This document shows positions 7,455 to 15,001 of a stretch of DNA of 15,622 nucleotides, piece by piece. The position numbers were made by a program, and so were the translations under genes. The stretch's first letter is position 1. Each line of letters starts with the position of its first letter. Source of the DNA: Brachyspira pilosicoli (GTDB taxonomy: Bacteria > Spirochaetota > Brachyspiria > Brachyspirales > Brachyspiraceae); contig NZ_SRZM01000215.1 of NCBI RefSeq assembly GCF_019402445.1, positions 1-15,622 on the forward strand, written 5' to 3'. The notes under the pieces are model-generated. The model saw nothing but the letters and a program-made list of their open reading frames with translations. It was not told where the DNA came from and did no database searches.

Positions 7455-8522
7455 TTATTTTTCTAAAGGTAAAGTTGAAGTCATACCCGAATGAGTTAAA
7501 GTAGGGAAATCATTACCTATAGTAAGTATTTCTTTAGAGCCTTCTAACATCAAAAGAGTCTCTTCAGCTTTAGTTCCTATCAAAGTTGGGTTATAAGCAA
7601 TCATTTGATTTTTATAAATAGTTTCTTGCAAAGTAGGTCTTAATATCCATTCTCTAGATTCAAAACCTATAGCTCCGCCTTGATGATGATTAAAATATTC
7701 TGTTTCAACTCCTTCTTCTTTATAAGTTTTTACCATAAAGTCCCATAAAGTTTTAGAGTCTGTACCTATATTTGTTTCATTCATCAAAAGATTATTTATT
7801 TTGCAAATAGTTTCATCTCTTTTCTTTTCTTGTTCAGTTCTTTTTCTAAAATAAAGAATTCTTGATAAAGCAATAACTACTCCTTTATATCTAGGACATA
7901 AAACAGCCATAAATCTTTCATTAGCTATTTTACTTGTTGCTAAAGGGTGTCTATAAAAATTTAAATTATCATCGCTTGCTATAAGAAGTACAGGAAGCTC
8001 TATATTTTCTTTACCGAAAGCATATCTTATTTCCGCCTCTATTTGGTATTCAGTTAATCCTGGCTTTATATTTTTCATTGTCTTTTCTAATATAGAAGCA
8101 GAAGTTTTACCCAATTCTCTAGCAATAGCTATTTGGTCATCAAATAAACTATATCTAAGTTTTTTTATGTTGGCAAAATCTTCTTTAACACCATTAAAAC
8201 CAAAATCACCATTAACCTTTTTTCCGCTAATAAGTTCAGCAACATTTTTTGCAGGTCCATCAACCCAAGAGTAAGATTTAACAGGTATAACTCCTTTAAA
8301 AATCTCTCTCTCTATTCTAGGTGCTTCATTGTTTGAAGTGTAGTAAAATGCATCGTTCTTATCAACATAAATATATCCCAAACCAAAATCAGTATAAAAA
8401 TTCATAGAGCTTTCACATTGAGAGAACCAAGCAAATGAACTTCTTCTATTTAATATAACAGCATCTATATTGTTGCTATGAATATAATCTCTTAATCTTT
8501 GTATAGCTTCATTTACAGCCAT
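7455..8522 (-). CDS. M24/creatinase-fold protein lacking most metal ligands
   Basis: This 355-residue protein has the two-domain layout of proline peptidases and creatinase: an N-terminal creatinase-like domain (~5-130) and a pita-bread M24 domain (~135-350). M24 metallopeptidases bind two metals through Asp, Asp, His, Glu and Glu. Here the Asp-bearing segment reads CPRYKGVVIALSR (209-221) with no Asp, the usual GHGIG is HQGGAIG (280-286) so the metal His is Gly, and the first Glu of the C-terminal pair is Asn (AYNPT, 309-313). Only the last Glu, in the KAEET segment at 318-322, persists. H192, H279 and H280 remain. It is therefore unlikely to be a standard aminopeptidase; a metal-independent hydrolase or a binding role is possible, as creatinase shows for this fold. 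It is embedded between the sulfoquinovosidase and transaldolase genes, so a role in sulfosugar use is inferred but unknown. Minus-strand AAGGAG supports the start. Confidence 0.8.
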   Translation of the reverse strand: MAVNEAIQRLRDYIHSNNIDAVILNRRSSFAWFSQCESSMNFYTDFGLGYIYVDKNDAFYYTSNNEAPRIEREIFKGVIPVKSYSWVDGPAKNVAELISGKKVNGDFGFNGVKEDFANIKKLRYSLFDDQIAIARELGKTSASILEKTMKNIKPGLTEYQIEAEIRYAFGKENIELPVLLIASDDNLNFYRHPLATSKIANERFMAVLCPRYKGVVIALSRILYFRKRTEQEKKRDETICKINNLLMNETNIGTDSKTLWDFMVKTYKEEGVETEYFNHHQGGAIGFESREWILRPTLQETIYKNQMIAYNPTLIGTKAEETLLMLEGSKEILTIGNDFPTLTHSGMTSTLPLEK

Positions 8523-8545
8523 AATATATTCTCCTTAATAAAAAA

Positions 8546-10543
8546 TCATAAAGATTTTAAACTTCTAAATAAATCTAAATATTTTGAAGATTTTTTGATA
8601 AATACAGGAATCTTTCCTACACCGCTTTCTATAGTTATAGTTTGTCCGCCGTCATATTCTTTATCGCTCCACAAATGAACCCACTTATCATTAGGTAAAT
8701 AAACTTCCCAATTATCTGTTTTTTCTTTCCATACAGGAGCAACCAAAATATCACTTCCCAACATATATTCATAATCTATAGAATAAGATTCTTTATCATT
8801 TTCATACTCAAAAAATAAAGGTCTTATAAGAGATATACCTTTCTCTTTTGCATCTTTCATAAAATTAATTCTATATTCTTTTAATGCTCTAAATATTCTC
8901 ACCATCTTAGAAAGAAGAACCATTGTAGTTGGAGAATCATATAACTGTATATTATCATTAGGTCTATTAGTTTCATGAGAACGCATAGTTGAAGTGAATG
9001 CAGCAAACTCTATCCATCTATCATTCAATTCAGGAGTTCTCACATTTCCAAATAATGATGTATATCCGCCTATATCGCTATGATGATAACAGAATCCGCT
9101 TACAGCAGAAGATAAAGCAGCAGGTATTACAGTTGCTATACCATCATCTTTAGTAAAGTCAACGCTTTGGTCTCCAGCCCACAATACAGGAGCATATTGC
9201 TGAGCACGGCTTCCAGAAGCTCTCATAAATATAAATATGTCCCCTTTTTTGCCTGCCATATCCAAAGCCATATCATTAACTTTAGCCCATAATACAGGCC
9301 ATTCATTATGCTTCTTCATAGCAACAGATTCAGATAATTTTACATCTATAGGTAAATACTCTCCAAAATCTGCCATCCAGCCTTCTATACCATAATCCAA
9401 CATCTCTTCTACAAGTATTCTCTTAGCAAACCATTTGCATACCTCTTCCCTTGTAAAATCAGGTATTCCGCAATAGAACTCACCAAAATCAACTTCGTAT
9501 ATCTCGCCTTTATCGTTTTTAGCTAAATATCCCAAATCTTTAGCCTCTTTAAATAAAGCTCCATCAATAGCTAAATAACAATTTGAATAAGCTAGGAAAC
9601 GTATGCCTTCTTCTTTTAACTTTCTTACATTTTCTTTAAAATCAGGATATCTCTTAGGGTCATGTGCCCAGTTCCACATAAGTCTTTGTCCAAAACTAGT
9701 CATTCTTATTCCTTCCCAGTCTTGTATCCAAACACCAGTAACACTAACACCATAAGATTTTAAATCATTCAATACTCTTTTAATTTTATCCCAACCGCCC
9801 TGTATTCCTACTACAATTCCATCATTCATCCAATCAGGAATATTAGGTTGCCTTCCAAAATATTCAGTGAAAGATTCCATTAATTTGTAGAAACTATCCT
9901 CTTTCCATAAAAGTATTTGTTCAGGTACTTCCCAAACATGTATCTCTGTAAAGTTTTCATTTCTAAAATCAAATTCACTATAAGCATAACTATCAGAAAA
10001 TAAAGAATATTTTTTACTAGACATATATGAAGGCTGAGGATAATTAGTATTCCAGTAATCTCCACCTGCCATACCAGTAGAATCAGACATCCAAGTAACA
10101 TATGTGTTTTTGTTTCTACCAACACCAGGCTCAGATGACCATATAGGAAATAATTTTCCACGCAAATTAAAATGACTCATCTGCTCGCCAAGTCCATACA
10201 TATGTTCATCTTTATCAGATTTTATTCTTATCCAAAATCTAGTATACTCTTTTGATGCCTTTAATTTTAATGCACATTTAGTCTTTTCTTCATTGAAAGT
10301 AAGAATTAAAGAGTCATCTCCATAATAAAACTCTATACCCTTATCTGTTTCTTTGAATAATTTTAAAGGTATCTTAGAATCTTCTAAATTTGTTATTCTA
10401 AAGTTTCCTCTATACATCAATATATCTTCTCTACCGTTTCCAACAAATATAGCAGGATTATCTTTTGAATGTTCTAATATCAAAACATCATCTAAGAATA
10501 TTTCTAATTTATCATTATTAATTTTTTTTGTAAGCTTAGGCAT
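8546..10543 (-). CDS. sftG: Sulfoquinovosidase (GH31, YihQ type)
   Basis: This retaining alpha-glycosidase releases sulfoquinovose from sulfoquinovosyl glycerol or the sulfolipid. It has 665 residues, with an N-terminal beta-sandwich (~1-225), a GH31 barrel (~235-560) and C-terminal beta domains. The nucleophile is D392 (MADFGEYLP) and the acid/base is D458 (WAGDQSVDF). Residues that E. coli YihQ uses for the substrate and its sulfonate are present at equivalent spacing: Q274 (WIQDW), R287 and W290 (FGQRLMW), Y494 (DIGGYTS) and H523 (RSHE), matching Q288, R301, W304, Y508 and H537. This separates it from ordinary alpha-glucosidases and xylosidases. There is no signal peptide, so glycosides must be imported intact. 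Minus-strand AAGGA precedes the start. The 108-bp gap to the preceding isomerase gene, the widest within the operon, holds repeats described separately. The symbol follows the Bacillus sft nomenclature; the same function is named yihQ in E. coli. Confidence 0.93.
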   Translation of the reverse strand: MPKLTKKINNDKLEIFLDDVLILEHSKDNPAIFVGNGREDILMYRGNFRITNLEDSKIPLKLFKETDKGIEFYYGDDSLILTFNEEKTKCALKLKASKEYTRFWIRIKSDKDEHMYGLGEQMSHFNLRGKLFPIWSSEPGVGRNKNTYVTWMSDSTGMAGGDYWNTNYPQPSYMSSKKYSLFSDSYAYSEFDFRNENFTEIHVWEVPEQILLWKEDSFYKLMESFTEYFGRQPNIPDWMNDGIVVGIQGGWDKIKRVLNDLKSYGVSVTGVWIQDWEGIRMTSFGQRLMWNWAHDPKRYPDFKENVRKLKEEGIRFLAYSNCYLAIDGALFKEAKDLGYLAKNDKGEIYEVDFGEFYCGIPDFTREEVCKWFAKRILVEEMLDYGIEGWMADFGEYLPIDVKLSESVAMKKHNEWPVLWAKVNDMALDMAGKKGDIFIFMRASGSRAQQYAPVLWAGDQSVDFTKDDGIATVIPAALSSAVSGFCYHHSDIGGYTSLFGNVRTPELNDRWIEFAAFTSTMRSHETNRPNDNIQLYDSPTTMVLLSKMVRIFRALKEYRINFMKDAKEKGISLIRPLFFEYENDKESYSIDYEYMLGSDILVAPVWKEKTDNWEVYLPNDKWVHLWSDKEYDGGQTITIESGVGKIPVFIKKSSKYLDLFRSLKSL

Positions 10544-10564
10544 ATTAAAATCCTTATTTATTAG

Positions 10565-10610
10565 GCATAATACTTAAAAATAATTTTTTATTATTCTTTA
10601 AGTATTATGC
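10565..10610. repeat. Long inverted repeat between isomerase and glycosidase genes
   Basis: Perfect 14-bp arms (GCATAATACTTAAA at 10565-10578, complement at 10597-10610) enclose an 18-base AT loop inside the operon. In the direction of transcription (minus) no T-run follows, so full termination is unlikely. On the plus strand TTTTT follows, but no plus-strand gene lies to the left that would need it. It may act as an mRNA processing or stability element that uncouples glycosidase expression from the upstream genes. Confidence 0.7.
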
Positions 10611-10630
10611 TTTTTGAAATTATTGATGAT

Positions 10631-10663
10631 TATGCTTTAATCAGGCTTCAATTAGGCTTCAAT
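10631..10663. repeat. Three 11-bp tandem repeats over the isomerase stop codon
   Basis: Three consecutive 11-bp units lie at 10653-10663, 10642-10652 and 10631-10641 (minus-strand forms ATTGAAGCCTA, ATTGAAGCCTG and ATTAAAGCATA). The first unit encodes the last Ile-Glu-Ala of the isomerase and part of its TAA stop. The other two are downstream. This looks like slippage duplication at the gene end, with the third copy decayed. Confidence 0.75.
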
Positions 10664-11971
10664 CCACTCCCAACCTTTTATTTTGCATAACAATCTAAAT
10701 TTCTCTATATAATCTCCATATACCATAACAACATGGTGAGCAAAACCATTGTCTAATAAAGTGTCATATACAGCCTTAACACCCTTATCAAATTTGCCTT
10801 TTGCATAAGTACCTTTAAGAAGTTTATCCATATATACAGCCTTACCTTTTTCAGCAAATATTCTAGTTTTACCTAAAGCACTGTCTATACGAACAATATT
10901 GAAATCACCTTCTTTTAATACAAATCCTGTAGTAACACCTTTTCCGCCTGCAAAATATGTATCTAAAGTAGGAGTACATTTTTTATTAGTAAGATTGCAT
11001 GGAGCTACTCCGCAGTGCCATAATAAAGCAGTATCCTCTTCAAAATCAACCTGAGAGAAGTCAGCAGAATAAGGAGTTTCTATATCAAGAGCCTTACAAA
11101 CTAACATGCTTAAAGCCAACATAGCATCGCCTTCACAAGCTAAAAGATATTTTTCTTTAGCTATTATAGACATAGCAGCACATGGAGCTATACCATAACT
11201 TTGAGCATATTCAGGCCAGCATCTTACTGCTAAAGCATCTATATGATTAGAATCAACAAATTTTTTGATTGATACACATAATTTTGCAACTCTCTTAATT
11301 TGTTCTTCATTAACATCATCACAGTTAAAGAAACCTTTTATCTCATCTAAATATTTTTTAGCTTCTTCATCGCTTACCTCTTGATTGTACATATCAGCTA
11401 TTTGATAATATTCCAACATAGCACCTGTACTTTTGAAGCTAGTTAATTCATCAAAAGCCAAGTTAAAAAATCCTTGAGCACGTGAACCAACTAAAGCTAT
11501 TTTTGCTATCTCCATTGCTTTTACCATTCTTAAAGCATCTATCCAATTAATATCTGGTAAAGGAGCAACAACGTGATGTACAAATTTTACACCTGCTTTA
11601 AAAAGGTTAGATTTATTTAAATGCACACCGCAAGCTGAGTTGTATCTTATTTTTCCGCCATCATATGGTGCCTCAGGAAGTCCCCATAAATGTACAGGTT
11701 TTTTAAGTTTTTCTTCTATAATAAGTGCTAAATGTCCAAGGTGAAAAGTTCCGCTTGTAATAATAACACCATCTACCAATTCTGAAGATAATTTATCAGC
11801 AGCTTTTTTTGCCTCTTCTACTTCAATTACAGGCTCATCAATGATAACCCAATCAACGTTTTCTATTTTTTTTAATTCTGATTCTTTGCTTTTAAACTCT
11901 TTCCAAGCACTTTCATAGTCAAAAGTTTTTCTTAAAAGACATACTAAACCAATTTTTACTTTACCTTTCAT
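10652..11971 (-). CDS. sftI: Sulfoquinovose isomerase (fucose isomerase-like)
   Basis: This is a probable aldose-ketose isomerase converting sulfoquinovose to 6-deoxy-6-sulfofructose. The 439-residue protein has the layout of L-fucose/L-arabinose isomerase-like enzymes: an N-terminal Rossmann-like half (~1-165, with GVIITSGTFHLGHLAL at 68-83) and a C-terminal metal-binding half. Likely metal or acid-base residues are E254 (CWPEY), E280 or D282 (ACEGDA) and H319 (LLWHCGVAP); which acidic residue binds metal cannot be settled by eye. It is much shorter than true FucI (about 590 residues). No fuculose kinase or aldolase gene is nearby, arguing against fucose use. A fucose-isomerase-like protein is the isomerase type I recall from Firmicutes sulfo-transaldolase clusters, unlike the YihS-type isomerase of the sulfo-EMP pathway. 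Minus-strand TGGAGG supports the start. The function is inferred from family plus operon. Confidence 0.82.
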   Translation of the reverse strand: MKGKVKIGLVCLLRKTFDYESAWKEFKSKESELKKIENVDWVIIDEPVIEVEEAKKAADKLSSELVDGVIITSGTFHLGHLALIIEEKLKKPVHLWGLPEAPYDGGKIRYNSACGVHLNKSNLFKAGVKFVHHVVAPLPDINWIDALRMVKAMEIAKIALVGSRAQGFFNLAFDELTSFKSTGAMLEYYQIADMYNQEVSDEEAKKYLDEIKGFFNCDDVNEEQIKRVAKLCVSIKKFVDSNHIDALAVRCWPEYAQSYGIAPCAAMSIIAKEKYLLACEGDAMLALSMLVCKALDIETPYSADFSQVDFEEDTALLWHCGVAPCNLTNKKCTPTLDTYFAGGKGVTTGFVLKEGDFNIVRIDSALGKTRIFAEKGKAVYMDKLLKGTYAKGKFDKGVKAVYDTLLDNGFAHHVVMVYGDYIEKFRLLCKIKGWEWIEA

Positions 11972-12000
11972 TTTTATAATCCTCCATTTTTAAAAAGTTA

Positions 12001-12870
12001 TTATTTATTAGACATATCTTTTACAGCTTTATATGTAGCTGAAAAATCTTCTTTTCCTAAATTCATTTCCATAGCATGGTCATATACTTTCTTTGTGTTT
12101 TCCATACCATTTAATTTAAGATTAGATTCTTTAGCTAATCTATCAGCTATATAAACATCTTTATGCATATTTTCTACAGAGAAAGCAGTATCATATTTAT
12201 TCTCAGCTATATTTTTATACTTGCTTGATAAATAGAAATTCTGTCCTCCGCCATAAGATATAGCAACCTCAAATGTAGCAGGGTCTATTCCAAATTTGCT
12301 AGCTAATAAAATGTTTTCGTTTACACCATTTTGTATTTGAGCTACCAAATTATTGTGGCATGCTTTCATTACAAGACCAGCTCCATTGCCTCCCAAATGA
12401 ATAACATTATTACCCATGCGTAAAAGCAAATCTTTTATTTTTTCAAAAGTAGCTTTATCTCCGCCAACATATATTCCTAAAGTTCCCTCTATAGCAGCAG
12501 CCTTAGATTTTACTAAAGGACAATCAAGCATAATAGCCCCTGTTTTTGATACCTCTTTTGATACATCTATAGAAACTTGAGGGTCTATTGTAGACATATC
12601 AACCCATATCTTTCCAGATTTCAAAGCAGGCATTATCTCTTTTGATAAAGATAAAACATGTTCGCTTTTTGGTATTATAGAAAATATAACATCAGTCTTC
12701 TCTACAACCTCTTTTGATGATGAAGCCCAAGTTGCTCCTAATGATTCAAACTCTGACTTTTTACCGTCAAATAAATCATAAACAAATACTTTATCATCTT
12801 TACCTTTTTTTATTATATTTTTACACATTGGGTCACCCATTATACCCAAGCCTATGAAACCTATATTCAT
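12001..12870 (-). CDS. 3-sulfolactaldehyde reductase (beta-hydroxyacid dehydrogenase family)
   Basis: This 289-residue NAD(P)-dependent enzyme belongs to the 3-hydroxyisobutyrate dehydrogenase family, which includes YihU, the sulfolactaldehyde reductase of E. coli. The probable reaction is reduction of 3-sulfolactaldehyde to 2,3-dihydroxypropane-1-sulfonate, recycling reduced cofactor. The Rossmann motif GLGIMG is at 7-12, the substrate loop DCPLVKSKAAAIEG at 116-129, and the catalytic lysine K169 with N173 is in GAGLVMKACHNN. In YihU an arginine (R123) in the substrate loop contacts the sulfonate; here the aligned residue is K121, with a further lysine at 123, so a basic pocket is kept. The start has minus-strand AAGGAG. 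Alternatives are a 3-hydroxyisobutyrate or tartronate semialdehyde reductase, but the sulfoquinovosidase and transaldolase neighbours favour the sulfonate substrate. Confidence 0.82.
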   Translation of the reverse strand: MNIGFIGLGIMGDPMCKNIIKKGKDDKVFVYDLFDGKKSEFESLGATWASSSKEVVEKTDVIFSIIPKSEHVLSLSKEIMPALKSGKIWVDMSTIDPQVSIDVSKEVSKTGAIMLDCPLVKSKAAAIEGTLGIYVGGDKATFEKIKDLLLRMGNNVIHLGGNGAGLVMKACHNNLVAQIQNGVNENILLASKFGIDPATFEVAISYGGGQNFYLSSKYKNIAENKYDTAFSVENMHKDVYIADRLAKESNLKLNGMENTKKVYDHAMEMNLGKEDFSATYKAVKDMSNK

Positions 12871-12899
12871 AATTCTCTCCTTAAATTTTTATATATTTT

Positions 12900-13643
12900 T
12901 TATTTTATTAATTGACTAACTTGATTAAATATTGTAATTCCTCCAGCAACTATAAGAACTATATTCAATATATATTCAAAAGTTGTTTTAGAAATTTTAT
13001 CTGCTAATTTGTTTCCATAAACTATTGCCGCTATCAAAAAAGGAATATTAATAAGTGTATACTTTATTACTTCAGGAGTATAAGCACCTGTTAATATACT
13101 TTGTATAAAAGTTGCAAAGTTTAGTATTATCCATAAAAGAGATAAAGTAGCTCTAAACTCCTGTTTGTCTGTAAGCATTATACTAGCGTAAATTACTATT
13201 AAAGGACCTCCTGATACAAAAGCACCCTGTATAATACCGCCGGCAAATAACAATAAATATCCAACCAATTTAGGTATATTATTTATTTCTAATCCTCTTA
13301 ATTTTGCTATTCCAAGTCCACCTGCAAATATCATAAGAACACCTAATATCATTATTAATTGTTGCTGCGGAAGTTTACTATATAATAGATATCCAAAAGG
13401 AAGCCCTAATGCTGATATTCCGATTATTATTAAACAAGTTTTTAAATTCAAATGCTTGAATGTTTTTAAAAGTACGTATCCTGGCTGTATTAAACCCATA
13501 ACTAAAAGCACAGATTTTGCTGCAGATATACCTATTAATGATATTACAAAAGGCATAGCAATTATGGTACATCCAAAACCAGTTAAAGCACTTATAAAAT
13601 GAGTGGAAGCAATAATTAATATTAAAACTATGTAGCTTATCAT
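12900..13643 (-). CDS. TauE/SafE family sulfonate exporter
   Basis: This is a 247-residue integral membrane protein with about seven to eight hydrophobic segments and the internal duplication typical of the TauE/SafE (DUF81) family. The paired half-motifs are ALTGFG (19-24) in the first half and GAFVSGGP (140-147) in the second. Members recur in sulfonate catabolic clusters, where they export sulfite, sulfolactate or other sulfonates. No desulfonating enzyme is encoded in this operon, so the most likely cargo is dihydroxypropanesulfonate, the expected end product. The gene lies 41 bp after dctM and 29 bp before the reductase gene. Its ribosome binding site is weak (TTTGGAAA). Confidence 0.87.
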   Translation of the reverse strand: MISYIVLILIIASTHFISALTGFGCTIIAMPFVISLIGISAAKSVLLVMGLIQPGYVLLKTFKHLNLKTCLIIIGISALGLPFGYLLYSKLPQQQLIMILGVLMIFAGGLGIAKLRGLEINNIPKLVGYLLLFAGGIIQGAFVSGGPLIVIYASIMLTDKQEFRATLSLLWIILNFATFIQSILTGAYTPEVIKYTLINIPFLIAAIVYGNKLADKISKTTFEYILNIVLIVAGGITIFNQVSQLIK

Positions 13644-13684
13644 AAATATTTTCCAAATCTATTTTTTATCAATATTCTCTCAAA

Positions 13685-14968
13685 TTACATTCCAAGCAAA
13701 TAAGGTAAACCCATTACTAAGTCAGGGAAGAATGATATTAAGAATATAACTATTATCTCTGACAATATAAAAGGCCAAGCCTCTTTTACTATATCTTCCA
13801 ATGGCACTTTAGATATATCTGATGACATAAATAATACCAATCCCATAGGAGGAGTAACCAAACCTATAGTAACGTTAATACTCATAACAACCCCAAAATG
13901 TATAGGGTCTATGCCCATAGATATTAGAGAAGGAGCAAATATTGGAGCAAATATCAATATAGCAGGTCCAGCATCTAAGAACATACCTATTACAAAAAGC
14001 ATCATATTAACAATAAAGAATGCTAAATAAGGATTATCTCCCAAAGAAAATATTATTTTACTTGCAAACATTGATATAGGTGATAGAGAAGCTACAACAG
14101 CAAACCCAGTAGCAAAAGCAACCATCAAAAGTATTGAAGATGATGATATAGCAGCATCTCTAAATAATGGAAATAATGCTTTTAATGGTATAGATCTATA
14201 TACTAATAAAGCTATTATTAAACCATAAGCCACAGCTACAGATGCAGATTCTGTAGGAGTAAATATACCACCATATATACCACCTAATATTATTACAGGT
14301 GTAAGTAATGCTAAAAATGAATGTTTTGTTTGTATAACTCTCTCTTTAAATGTTGCCTTAGGTCTTCTAAAATTAAAACCTTTCTTTGAACATAATATAT
14401 AATTCACTATCATCAAAGATACACAAAATAAAAGTCCAGGTATTATAGAAGCAATAAACATAGCACCCACTGAAACATTCATTGTAAATGCATATATAAT
14501 CATAATTCCAGAAGGCGGTATTATAGGACCTAAAACAGTTGCAGCAGCAGTAACAGCAGCAGCATATTTTTTTGTAAATCCATTTTTATACATTTCAGGT
14601 ATTAACATGTTTCCTATAGCAGATGTTGCAGCTACAGCAGAACCAGTCAATGCTGAAAATAATGTTGCAGATAATATAACAACGTGACCTAAACTTCCTT
14701 TAACATGCCCTACCATAACTTGAGAAAAACCTATTATCTTTTCTGTGATTCTTCCTTTACCCATAACAGCACCAGCTAATATAAAGAAAGGCAAAGCAAG
14801 CAATGTAAAACTCTCAAGCGATATATTAATTCTATTGAACATAGAAGATACCATATTTATTTGTCCTGCCATCATAACCTCTATTAAAGGAGCAGCAGCT
14901 AAGGCAAATAAAACAGGAAGACCTAATATCATTAAAGCTAAAAATATAATAAAAAACATTATACTCAT
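13685..14968 (-). CDS. dctM: TRAP transporter large permease subunit (DctM family)
   Basis: This is the ion-coupled transport channel of the tripartite importer, with 427 residues and roughly eleven or twelve membrane segments, a normal length. Family motifs are TGSAVAATSAIG at 108-119, GPIIPPSG at 147-154 and, in the second half, GLVTPPMG at 369-376. The two PP-containing loops are the paired re-entrant regions of the ion-transporter superfamily, likely sodium-binding. Minus-strand TAGGAG precedes the ATG. It follows dctQ closely and should form a complex with it; the matching binding protein is encoded at the operon end. Inferred cargo is sulfoquinovose or sulfoquinovosyl glycerol. Confidence 0.93.
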   Translation of the reverse strand: MSIMFFIIFLALMILGLPVLFALAAAPLIEVMMAGQINMVSSMFNRINISLESFTLLALPFFILAGAVMGKGRITEKIIGFSQVMVGHVKGSLGHVVILSATLFSALTGSAVAATSAIGNMLIPEMYKNGFTKKYAAAVTAAATVLGPIIPPSGIMIIYAFTMNVSVGAMFIASIIPGLLFCVSLMIVNYILCSKKGFNFRRPKATFKERVIQTKHSFLALLTPVIILGGIYGGIFTPTESASVAVAYGLIIALLVYRSIPLKALFPLFRDAAISSSSILLMVAFATGFAVVASLSPISMFASKIIFSLGDNPYLAFFIVNMMLFVIGMFLDAGPAILIFAPIFAPSLISMGIDPIHFGVVMSINVTIGLVTPPMGLVLFMSSDISKVPLEDIVKEAWPFILSEIIVIFLISFFPDLVMGLPYLLGM

Positions 14969-15001
14969 TTGAAAACTCCTAAATTAAACCAACAGTGTAG
15001 A

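Noticed and set aside
9880..10161. Minus-strand 93-codon frame inside the sulfoquinovosidase gene
   Set aside because: It overlaps a conserved GH31 region in another frame and its hydrophobic content is explained by the AT-rich frame shift.
10565..10610. Intra-operon hairpin as a terminator
   Set aside because: In the direction of transcription the stem is not followed by a T-run; the T-run lies on the opposite side, where no gene needs it.
10652..11971. L-fucose catabolism as the role of the isomerase
   Set aside because: The protein is much shorter than FucI, and no fuculose kinase, fuculose-phosphate aldolase or fucose transporter is nearby; all neighbours fit sulfoquinovose.
12900..13643. 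Exporter dedicated to sulfite
   Set aside because: No desulfonating enzyme is encoded in the operon, so sulfite should not form; DHPS is the expected product.
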